NCBI GenBank assembly: GCA_016875695.1
Contig: VGPB01000060.1
Coordinates: 1-9,536 of the forward strand
Reading direction: 5' to 3'
Source: Chloroflexota bacterium
GTDB taxonomy: Bacteria > Chloroflexota > Dehalococcoidia > UBA2979
Length of the DNA stretch: 9,536 nt
The notes beneath the pieces are model-generated. The model did no database searches and was not told the DNA's origin. It saw only the letters and a list, made by a program, of their open reading frames with translations. This document shows, in pieces, positions 1 through 5,055 of the stretch; position 1 is the first letter of the stretch, and each line of letters starts with the position of its first letter. A program made the position numbers and the translations under genes.

Positions 1-40
1 CGACCGCTCGGCGTCGCTTCGCCGGGCTCAGTAGTTTCCC
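1..40 (-). CDS. IS3-family transposase OrfB, first codons only (truncated by window edge)
   Basis: In the frame -1 relative to orfA, the minus strand reads GGLGKLLSPAKRRRAV from about position 46 to the window edge. This is the recognisable start of IS3-family OrfB, the DDE integrase domain, which typically opens with LSPARRR-like residues. The frame is entered at the GGGAAAC heptamer, so the product would be an OrfAB fusion. Only about a dozen orfB codons lie inside the window, so catalytic residues cannot be checked. Confidence 0.7.
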
Positions 41-309
41 GAGGCCACCTCACGCAGAATCGCATTGTCCAGCGCCTGGTCGGCAACCAGCCGCTTCAGC
101 CACGCGTTCTCCCGCTCGAGCTCCTGCAGCCGCTTCGCCTGGTCGACCTTCATCCCGCCGTACTCGCGGCGCCAGCCGTAGTAGGTCTGCTCGCTGATCC
201 CCAGCCTCCGGGACACTTGCGCCACCGTCTGGCCCTGCGCCACACCGACCTCGGCCTCCCTCAGCTTGCCAATGATCTCCTCGGCTCCGAACCACTTCCC
301 CCTGCTCAA
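28..309 (-). CDS. IS3-family transposase OrfA (helix-turn-helix protein)
   Basis: OrfA is the DNA-binding partner of an IS3-family transposase. With orfB it makes the OrfAB fusion that cuts and joins the element ends. The protein (93 aa from the chosen start) shows the family layout. An N-terminal helix-turn-helix contains EEIIGKLREAE and then VSRRLGISEQTYYGWRREYGG. A leucine-zipper-like coiled coil follows (AKRLQELERENAWLKRLVAD), then the conserved end LDNAILRE. I prefer the TTG at 309 because it gives the usual MSRGKWF-like N-terminus and has a GAGGGAGGGG Shine-Dalgarno upstream. A TTG at 336, with GGAGGAGG before it, would add nine residues. It stops with TGA at 28-30, just after a frameshift heptamer. 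Family assignment is strong. Whether this copy is still active cannot be seen. Confidence 0.9.
   Translation of the reverse strand: MSRGKWFGAEEIIGKLREAEVGVAQGQTVAQVSRRLGISEQTYYGWRREYGGMKVDQAKRLQELERENAWLKRLVADQALDNAILREVASGNY
34..40 (-). promoter_or_regulatory. programmed -1 frameshift heptamer G GGA AAC in IS3 orfA/orfB
   Basis: The minus strand reads TCG GGA AAC TAC TGA in the orfA frame. The bases G-GGA-AAC match the X XXY YYZ slippery heptamer exactly, two codons before the orfA stop. Slipping back one base moves the ribosome into the orfB frame (GKLLSPAKRRR...). -1 frameshifting between orfA and orfB is well established for the IS3 family, more often at A-rich heptamers. Any stimulatory structure downstream would lie outside the window. 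Confidence 0.75.
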
Positions 310-362
310 TGCCGTCCCCTCCCTCGCGACCAGCAAAAGTCTTCACCTCCTCCGCTGGTCTC

Positions 363-381
363 GTTTCAGGGGGTCAGGTCA
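363..381 (-). repeat. terminal inverted repeat of the IS3-family element
   Basis: The minus strand reads TGACCTGACCCCCTGAAAC from 381 down to 363. This matches the style of IS3-family ends, which begin with TG and carry a CCCC block. Coding similarity to a methyltransferase starts directly beyond 381. The partner repeat is not in the window, so exact length and mismatches are unknown. Confidence 0.6.
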
Positions 382-825
382 AGACCACAAGAACTGTTCG
401 ACCACGACCCTCGCCAGTTCCAACATTGGGCGGGAAAACTTGCCGGGGGCTTCGCAAGTACGAAGCACTCCCGGGGTCGGAGGATCGACGGTCGCATCCA
501 TTTCGACACGAAGGACGGCCTCAAGAACATGGTTATCTCGATCAAGGGCGGCCATGTCAGCCCTGACCAAGTGCGCGAACTCGTTGGCACTGTAGGGAGC
601 GAACACGCCCACGAGACAGAGATGGGCGGTTGTATCTGCTTACAACGCATCACGCGAGGGATGCGGGAGGCAACCGCGACGACTGGGATGTTCAACTACC
701 TTAGGCGAGACTACGAGCGTATCCAACTCCGCCCCGTGGAGGACTTGCTGGCCGGTCGAGGGTTCGACACGCCATCGAAGGTGCAGACCCGCGGGTGGAC
801 CAAGCAGGCCGTGATGCCGCTATGA
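382..825 (+). pseudogene. 3' remnant of a DNA methyltransferase with C-terminal Mrr-like endonuclease domain, cut by IS
   Basis: The frame is open from the IS end (382) to TGA at 823-825, about 147 codons with no proper start. The translation resembles the C-terminal part of site-specific DNA methyltransferases that end in a restriction-endonuclease-like domain. It has DPRQFQHWAGKLAGG, then RIDGRIHF (usual form GGIDGRIYF), then MVISIKGGHVSPDQVREL (usual ISVKAGHV...VRDL). These are followed by MREATATTGMF and VEDLLAGRGFDTP. The D...xIK pair fits the PD-(D/E)xK fold. The methyltransferase half, with its FxGxG and DPPY-type motifs, is missing and would lie beyond the IS. Base composition is less GC-rich than the rest of the window, which suggests acquired DNA. 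Recognition is from memory of the family, so the name is probable rather than certain. Confidence 0.65.
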
Positions 826-874
826 CTTTCTGTGCAGCCCGCCGACTTCTTGTGCAGAAAGGACTTTCTGTGCA
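824..874 (+). repeat. three direct 13-bp repeats GACTTTCTGTGCA with an internal dyad
   Basis: GACTTTCTGTGCA occurs at 824-836 and 862-874, with a two-base variant (GACTTCTTGTGCA) at 844-856. The spacing is 20 and 18 bp. Between copies two and three lies a perfect inverted repeat, CAGAAAG-GA-CTTTCTG (855-870). The first copy overlaps the stop codon of the methyltransferase stub. Multiple short end repeats of this period resemble the termini of some insertion sequences (the IS21 family has them), but iterons or an operator are also possible. Confidence 0.6.
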
Positions 875-1040
875 AAGCCAGCTTCGCCCCCACGCCCCCA
901 GCCGTGCAGCTCCTTCGGTGGATGGCGCGCCGCTGCCTCGGCACTCGCGAACTACGCACTACGGACGGTGGCGAGCGTGGGGCGCCTGCCAGGCACATGG
1001 CGTCGTCGTGCGCCGGTGAGCCGCGCGCCCGACGCCTTCA

Positions 1041-1106
1041 CCCCAGGTGCCCGGGGCGAAGCCCCCACGAGGAGGGGGCGGGCGGCTCCGGCCGGCCCGG
1101 AGAGCC
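1041..1106 (-). repeat. intergenic hairpin repeat, copy 1 (degenerate, minus orientation)
   Basis: Read on the minus strand, this segment has the family order: CTCCGGGCCGG, then GCCCGCCCCC, then a GGGGC-TTC-GCCCC hairpin (1053-1065). The 13-base hairpin core is identical to that of copy 3 at 4923. Flanks are more diverged than in the other copies, and the GCGCTCCC tail is not evident. It lies about 190 bp upstream of the hydrolase start. Confidence 0.45.
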
Positions 1107-1223
1107 GTCGATGAACCCCTCGGCAGCCTGTCGGGAGCCGCCCGACCGGGCCGCGGCGCACCGCAGGCGTGCCGGCGCGGGTGCGCGCTGCGGCGTCGCG
1201 GGCCGCGCCGAGAGGAGCGATGG

Positions 1224-1245
1224 TACGCTCAATGTTCTGTACGAT
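1224..1245 (+). promoter_or_regulatory. candidate promoter -10 elements for the hydrolase-fabF unit
   Basis: Two TANNNT hexamers lie here, TACGCT (1224-1229) and TACGAT (1240-1245), 50-70 bp before the hydrolase start. TACGAT also occurs at similar places before the MFS and nfo genes in this window. No good -35 is visible, so this is tentative. Confidence 0.35.
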
Positions 1246-1296
1246 GCACGACTGCCAGCGCACGCCGCCCCCGTGGACGGAGGACGAAGGACCGTG

Positions 1297-2172
1297 ATGC
1301 CCGTGACCAGCCGCTCGCACAACCAGACGGTGGAGGCGAACGGCCTGCGCTTCCACTACCACGAGTCGGGCGACATGCGCACGAAGCACGCGCTGGTGCT
1401 GCTGCACAGCTACGGCGAGACCGCCGACGCGTGGGAAGAGGTGGCGATCGACCTGGCGCGCGAGTACCGCGTGATTGCGCTGGACCAGCGCGGTCACGGG
1501 CTGTCGGCGCGCGCGCCGGACATGGACTACAGCCGCGCGACGCAGGTGGAGGACCTCGCGGCGATCGTGGAGGCGCTGGGGCTGCGCACCGTGACGCTGG
1601 TCGGCCACGGCATGGGCGGCGCGAACGCGCTCTGCTTCGCCGCCGAGCACCCGGACGTAGTGACCGCGCTCATCGCCATCGAGGCCACGCCCGAGGTGCT
1701 GCGCTCGGGCATCGAGACGCTGCGGCGGCTGCACGCGGCGGGCAGCCGCTTCCAGACGCTGGACGAGGTGAGCGACCTGCTGCGGGACTTCTACCCGTAC
1801 GCCACCGCGGAGCAGGTGGACCGGCGGGCGCGCGCGCTGGTGCTGCCCACCGAGGACGGCAGCTACACGTGGGCCTTCGACCCGGTGCTGCGCGACCCGG
1901 CGGCGCGGCCGCCTGAGCCGGACCCGGGCCAGCGGCGCCTGGCGAACCTCTGGGAATGCGTGGAGCACGTGCAGTGCCCGGTGATGATCGTGAGCGGGAC
2001 GGAGACCGACATGGTCACGCCGGAGGCGATCCAGCGGCTGCACCGGCGCATCCTCGGCTCGCGCCGCTCGCTCATCGAGGAGGCGGGGCACGCGGTGCCG
2101 ACGGACCAGCCGCAGGCGCTGGCGCAGCACATCCGCGAGTTCCTGCAGAGCCTGTCGAGCTCGCCGCTGTAG
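1297..2172 (+). CDS. alpha/beta hydrolase-fold protein with glycine at the nucleophile position
   Basis: This 291-aa protein has the single-domain alpha/beta hydrolase layout. The segment VLLHSYGETADAW (34-46) supplies the HG-like oxyanion loop. ALDQRGHGLS (61-70) is the typical strand and turn after it. LVGHGMGGANAL (101-112) is the nucleophile elbow, SGTETDMVTPE (233-243) carries the usual acid (D238), and EEAGHAVPTDQP (261-272) carries the catalytic His (H265). The elbow reads G-H-G-M-G, where esterases and lipases have G-H-S-M-G, so residue 105 is Gly and the classical Ser nucleophile is absent. The protein may be a non-hydrolytic relative or pseudoenzyme; no substrate can be named. I chose ATG 1297 because GGAGG (1279-1283) and GAAGG lie just upstream and homology begins soon after. 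The frame upstream is open but low-complexity. fabF follows after 21 bp, so they are probably co-transcribed. Confidence 0.88.
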   Translation: MPVTSRSHNQTVEANGLRFHYHESGDMRTKHALVLLHSYGETADAWEEVAIDLAREYRVIALDQRGHGLSARAPDMDYSRATQVEDLAAIVEALGLRTVTLVGHGMGGANALCFAAEHPDVVTALIAIEATPEVLRSGIETLRRLHAAGSRFQTLDEVSDLLRDFYPYATAEQVDRRARALVLPTEDGSYTWAFDPVLRDPAARPPEPDPGQRRLANLWECVEHVQCPVMIVSGTETDMVTPEAIQRLHRRILGSRRSLIEEAGHAVPTDQPQALAQHIREFLQSLSSSPL

Positions 2173-2193
2173 GGTTCACCGCCGGGGGGCGCC

Positions 2194-3435
2194 ATGGCAC
2201 GCAGTATCCAGCGAGTGGTGGTCACGGGCCTCGGCGCAGTGACGCCGATCGGCAACGACGTGGCCGCGTTCTGGGACGGCCTGGCGAACGGGCGCAACGG
2301 CATCGCTCGCGTGACGCTGTGCGACCCCGACCCGTTGCCCGTGCAGATCGCCGGCGAGGTCAAGGGCTTCGACGTGGAGCGCTACCTCGAGCGCAAGACA
2401 GCGCGGCGGACCGGCCGCTTCGCGCAGTTCGCACTCGCGGCGTCCGTGCAGGCGCTCGCCGACGCGAGCATCGTCGTCAACGAGCGCACGCGCGACGAGC
2501 TCGGCGTGGTGATGGCGACCTCGGGTGGGGCATTCGAGATGGGCGAGCCGTGGGCAGAGATGGTGGCGAAGAGCGCGCACCGCGTCGACCCGTTCATCAT
2601 CACGCGGCTGGGGCAGCACATGGGCGCGGGGCGCGTCGGTCGCGAACTCGGCCTGCGCGGGCCGAACACGACGATCAACACGGCGTGCGCCTCCGGGACC
2701 GACGCGCTGGGCCACGCGCTGAACCTGATCCGCCTGGGCCAGGCGCGCGCGCTGCTCGCCGGCGGCGCCGAGGCGATCGTGACGCCGCTCGCGCTCGCCT
2801 CGATGGGTCGCATGGGGGCGCTGTCGCAGAACAACCGCGACCCCGAGCACGCTTCCCGACCATTCGACCTCAACCGCGACGGATTCGTGCTTGGCGAGGG
2901 CGCGGGAGTGCTGCTGCTCGAGTCGGAGGCCTCGGCACGAGAGCGCGACGCGCGCATCTACTGCGAGCTCGCGGGCGTCGGCTGGTCGTTCGACGCCACC
3001 GACGACACGGCGCCGGATGCCGAAGGCCAGGCGCTGGCGATGACGCGGGCACTGCGCGACGCGGAGCTGCCCGCGGAGGCGGTGGACTACATCAACTGCC
3101 ACGGGACGAGCACGCCGTACAACGACCGCACGGAGACCGCGGCGATCAAGCTCGCGCTGGGCGAGCACGCGCAGCGCATCCCGATGTCCTCGACGAAGTC
3201 GATGACCGGGCACCTCGCGGCGGGCGCGGGGGGCATCGAGGCGGTGGCGGCAGTGCTCACGCTCGACCGCGGCTGCATCCCGCCGACGATCAACTACGTC
3301 ACACCGGACCCGGCGTGCGACCTCGACATCGTGCCGAACGTCGCGCGCGCGGCCGCGCTCGATGTGGTGCTCTCGAACTCGTTCGGCCTCGGCGGGCAGA
3401 ACGCAGCGGCGGTGTTCCGCCGCTACGTACCGTAG
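2194..3435 (+). CDS. fabF: beta-ketoacyl-ACP synthase II (FabF/KAS II)
   Basis: FabF condenses malonyl-ACP with a growing acyl-ACP in cytosolic type II fatty-acid synthesis. The 413-aa length is typical. The catalytic residues sit at the expected places: Cys165 in NTACASGTDA, His303 in NCHGTSTPYND, Lys335 in SSTKSMTGH and His340 in the same motif. The N-terminal VVVTGLGAVTPIGND and C-terminal NSFGLGGQNA signatures are also intact, so the enzyme looks active. ATG 2194 has GGGGGG four bases upstream. It starts 21 bp after the hydrolase gene and is likely translated from the same message. No acpP, fabD, fabG or fabH is adjacent, unlike many fab clusters. It could therefore be the main KAS II, encoded alone, or a KAS serving a specialised lipid or polyketide route. 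Sequence alone does not separate these. Confidence 0.93.
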   Translation: MARSIQRVVVTGLGAVTPIGNDVAAFWDGLANGRNGIARVTLCDPDPLPVQIAGEVKGFDVERYLERKTARRTGRFAQFALAASVQALADASIVVNERTRDELGVVMATSGGAFEMGEPWAEMVAKSAHRVDPFIITRLGQHMGAGRVGRELGLRGPNTTINTACASGTDALGHALNLIRLGQARALLAGGAEAIVTPLALASMGRMGALSQNNRDPEHASRPFDLNRDGFVLGEGAGVLLLESEASARERDARIYCELAGVGWSFDATDDTAPDAEGQALAMTRALRDAELPAEAVDYINCHGTSTPYNDRTETAAIKLALGEHAQRIPMSSTKSMTGHLAAGAGGIEAVAAVLTLDRGCIPPTINYVTPDPACDLDIVPNVARAAALDVVLSNSFGLGGQNAAAVFRRYVP

Positions 3436-3454
3436 CGGGCGCGCTCGGCGCGCC
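3421..3454 (+). terminator. two adjacent hairpins at the fabF stop, possible terminator
   Basis: The 3' end of fabF forms CGCTACG-TAC-CGTAGCG (3421-3437), which spans the stop codon. GGCGCGC-TCG-GCGCGCC (3438-3454) follows directly. Both stems are perfect 7-bp inverted repeats. No T-tract follows, so this is not a classical intrinsic terminator. It may protect the mRNA end or pause transcription. Confidence 0.4.
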
Positions 3455-3582
3455 AGCGGGACGGCGGTGCGCGGCGCCGAGCTCGCGTAGAGCACAAAGC
3501 CGCATTGCACGCAGGACAGGTAGCGGTCTGCGACCTAGACCACGTCGCCGCGGCAGCACGGGCAGGCCTTGGTTCTGAGCAT
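3436..3582 (-). pseudogene. small zinc-ribbon protein relic with an in-frame amber stop
   Basis: On the minus strand an ATG at 3582-3580 opens MLRTKACPCCRGDVV, then a TAG (3537-3535). The same frame then continues VADRYLSCVQCGFVLYASS. Together these give two CxxC knuckles (C7/C10 and C24/C27, counting the stop as residue 16) in the spacing of short zinc-ribbon proteins, often written CPRCxGD...CLQCG. A GGGTGGGA-like ribosome site precedes the ATG. The knuckles match so well across the stop that I think one codon mutated. After the second knuckle the frame runs on into the antisense of fabF without a stop, so the 3' end is also lost or unclear. The end coordinate is set at the fabF boundary for convenience. 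Alternatives are stop-codon readthrough or a sequencing error. Confidence 0.5.
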
Positions 3583-3673
3583 GTCGCGTCCCACCCGGGT
3601 GCAAGCTGCGTTGTCGTGGGTATCGGCACACCCAGTGAGCAAGCGCAGGCCTCGGCCCGCTCCGGGGGGGCTC

Positions 3674-3756
3674 GGGAGCGCGAAGGGCGCAGCCGCTCGC
3701 AGAATGGGCGGGGGGACGGGCGGGCCCTTCGGCCCGGAGGGCACTCGTCGAGTCTT
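3674..3756 (-). repeat. intergenic hairpin/G-tract repeat, copy 2 (minus orientation)
   Basis: Read on the minus strand from 3756, it runs GAAGAC, then GCCCTCCGGGC, a C-tract block, a GCGAGCGGCTGCGCCCTTCGC hairpin core with some mismatches, and GCGCTCCC. This is the order seen in copies 3 and 5. On the plus strand the tract GGGCGGGGGGACGGGCGGG (3706-3724) has four G-runs with 1-2-base loops, a strong G-quadruplex pattern. A GGGCC-GAA-GGCCC hairpin is inserted relative to copy 5. Confidence 0.7.
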
Positions 3757-3903
3757 CGCGCGAGGCAGCTCGTCGCGCCGCGGCCCCGGAACCGTGCGCG
3801 GCGGGCGCGCCGGCCCGAAGGGGCGGCGACGCGCGAACGACCCGGGATCCACGCCCGTTACTGATCGTGGATAGTCGGGCGGGCGCCCCGGCGGGCCGGG
3901 GTG

Positions 3904-3909
3904 GATACT
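3904..3909 (+). promoter_or_regulatory. candidate -10 hexamer for thyX
   Basis: GATACT lies 20 bp before the thyX ATG and matches TATAAT at four of six positions. The expected -35 region is a GC hairpin without a recognisable hexamer. If this is used, the leader is very short. Weak evidence. Confidence 0.25.
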
Positions 3910-3929
3910 GGTCTCGCGCTGGGGGGCCC

Positions 3930-4760
3930 ATGGCGATCGACGTCCGCCTCGTCGACCACACACACGACCCGATCCGCACGCTCTACACGGCGTACCGGGT
4001 GTGCTACTCGTCGTTCACGCCGGCGCAGATCGAGGCGCGCATCGCCGACGAGCGCATCAGCGCCGAGCAGATGCGCGAGTTCGTGGAGGCGCGGCTGGCG
4101 ACGGGTCACACGTCACCGCTGCAGCAGGTGTGGTTCGAGTTCGGCATCTCGGGCGTGAGCCGGGCGTTCTCGCACCAGTTCGTGCGGCACCACATGGGCA
4201 TCTCGTTCGAGCAGCAGTCGCAGCGCTACGTGACGTACAAGGACGGCACGTTCCCGTACACGGTGCCGGAGAGCGTACGCCGCGCGGGCATGGCGGAGCA
4301 GTTCAAGCAGGCGATGGCGACGGCCGGCCAGACCTACGAAGCGATGATCGCGGCGGGGGTGCCGGCCGAGGACGCGCGCTTCCTGCTGCCGAACGCGACG
4401 AACACGAACTTCAAGGTGTCCGTGAACTACCTCGAGCTGCTGCACATCGCGGACCAGCGACTGTGCACGCGCGCGCAGTGGGAGTTCCGCAAGGTCGTCT
4501 CGCTGATGCGCGCCGAGGTGAAGCGGCGCTTCCCGTCGCTGGGCGTGCAGCTGCAGCCGAAGTGCGGCGAGGCGCGACTGGGCTACTGCGACGAGGCGTT
4601 CAAGGACTGGGAAGCGTGCCCGATCGGCCGCAAGCGGCCGCACAAGAGCACGCTCTTCGCGCTGTACGAGCGCCAGCAGTCGGGCGCGCTCGCCGACCTC
4701 GGCGAGCGCGACTTCGAACTGATCGAGCGCGAGCAGACGGACGACGCCGAGCCGTACTAG
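3930..4760 (+). CDS. thyX: flavin-dependent thymidylate synthase ThyX
   Basis: ThyX methylates dUMP to dTMP using methylene-tetrahydrofolate and NAD(P)H through FAD. It replaces ThyA in many bacteria. The 276-aa protein has GHTSPLQQVWFEFGISGVSRA (59-79, the usual GH.S..E...F...GVSRA region) and QFVRHHMGISFEQQSQRY (83-100), the ThyX signature region. NYLELLHIADQRLCTRAQWE (166-185) carries the Arg used in substrate binding. A C-terminal PKCGEARLGYCDE is followed by ACPIGRK. The signature departs from RHRx7S: the third residue is His (R86-H87-H88) and one extra residue precedes the Ser. ATG 3930 is chosen because homology starts with IDVRLVDHTHDP and GGGGGG precedes it. An upstream in-frame ATG (3867) would add 21 unrelated residues. 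It appears monocistronic and converges with the MFS gene. Confidence 0.93.
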   Translation: MAIDVRLVDHTHDPIRTLYTAYRVCYSSFTPAQIEARIADERISAEQMREFVEARLATGHTSPLQQVWFEFGISGVSRAFSHQFVRHHMGISFEQQSQRYVTYKDGTFPYTVPESVRRAGMAEQFKQAMATAGQTYEAMIAAGVPAEDARFLLPNATNTNFKVSVNYLELLHIADQRLCTRAQWEFRKVVSLMRAEVKRRFPSLGVQLQPKCGEARLGYCDEAFKDWEACPIGRKRPHKSTLFALYERQQSGALADLGERDFELIEREQTDDAEPY

Positions 4761-4802
4761 AGTCGCTCGCCGTGAGTCGCTCGCCGTGTGGCATTCGCCG
4801 TG
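4761..4802 (+). repeat. 14-bp tandem repeat directly after the thyX stop
   Basis: AGTCGCTCGCCGTG occurs twice head to tail (4761-4774 and 4775-4788), followed by a degenerate third unit TGGCATTCGCCGTG (4789-4802). It begins at the first base after the TAG stop. It looks like a recent slippage duplication. Confidence 0.7.
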
Positions 4803-4866
4803 ACGGGCACGGAGGGCGGGGCGGTCGTGTCGAGCTCGTGCTCGGCGGAAGCTCGCGGGCGCGGTA

Positions 4867-4951
4867 GGAACTGAGGACGGCCCTCCGGGCCGGGGGACCC
4901 GCCCACCCGCCCTTGTCTGCGAGGGGCTTCGCCCCCTCGCGCTCCCTGCCG
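4867..4951 (+). repeat. intergenic hairpin/G-tract repeat, copy 3 (plus orientation)
   Basis: A full copy. GGCCC-TCC-GGGCC forms a small hairpin (4879-4891). Next comes GGGGGA, then CCCGCCCACCCGCCC (4898-4912), which on the minus strand gives four G3 runs with one-base loops. A GCGAGGGGC-TTC-GCCCCCTCGC hairpin follows (4919-4940), and then GCTCCC. It aligns with copy 5 over about 85 bp with few differences. It lies between convergent thyX and MFS genes, where the hairpin could end transcription from either side. Confidence 0.8.
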
Positions 4952-5012
4952 ACGGGCGGATCGTCGTACCCCGCGAGCGCCGGTGCGCCCCGCACAGAAT
5001 CAGGCTCGCGAT

Positions 5013-5055
5013 TGAGGTCCGCCGTCACGCGCAGTGTCCGCGACCTCGGACCTCA
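5013..5055 (-). terminator. inverted repeat at the MFS gene end, possible terminator
   Basis: TGAGGTCCG (5013-5021) and CGGACCTCA (5047-5055) are perfect 9-bp inverted repeats separated by 25 bp. The second arm contains the MFS stop codon. No T-tract follows on the minus strand, so a role in termination or mRNA stability is only suggested. Confidence 0.35.

Larger units (their letters stand above)
1..381 (-). mobile_element. IS3-family insertion sequence, partial (right end)
   Basis: The segment carries an IS3-type orfA, a -1 frameshift site and the start of orfB, all on the minus strand. Its outer boundary on this side is placed at 381, because the minus strand reads TGACCTGACCCCCTGAAAC (381 down to 363). 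This has the TGA...-type end and CCCC-rich terminal repeat common in IS3-family elements. Reading past 381 immediately enters an unrelated open reading frame that looks like the middle of a gene. The other end, the second inverted repeat and the target duplication lie outside the window. The boundary is therefore inferred from one end only. Confidence 0.8.
826..1296. other. gene-free stretch between methyltransferase stub and hydrolase
   Basis: I see no convincing gene here. Long open frames exist only because GC-rich DNA lacks stops, and their translations are low-complexity Arg/Ala/Gly/Pro. The stretch holds the direct repeats at 824-874, a degenerate inverted copy of the intergenic hairpin repeat at 1041-1106, and a candidate hydrolase promoter at about 1224-1245. 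Confidence 0.6.
3436..3929. other. intergenic stretch between fabF and thyX
   Basis: No intact gene is seen. The stretch contains the zinc-ribbon relic on the minus strand (to 3582), copy 2 of the hairpin repeat (3674-3756, minus orientation), and a thyX upstream region. The upstream region has a CCCCGG-CGGG-CCGGGG hairpin (3886-3901) directly before a GATACT hexamer. Two similar GTGGATA-T strings begin at 3867 and 3901. Confidence 0.6.

Noticed and set aside
832..1296. Upstream extension of the hydrolase frame (446 codons in total)
   Set aside because: The extra N-terminal translation is low-complexity Arg/Ala/Gly/Pro. It crosses repeat DNA and the promoter, and a good ribosome site sits at ATG 1297.
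952..3510. Long minus-strand open frames opposite the hydrolase and fabF
   Set aside because: They are Arg/Ala/His-rich antisense shadows of GC-rich coding DNA with no domains. Only the first codons beyond fabF (zinc ribbon) look real.
3867..3929. Longer thyX start at 3867
   Set aside because: The added 21 residues are Gly/Arg/Ala-rich with no family similarity, and GGGGGG sits correctly before ATG 3930.
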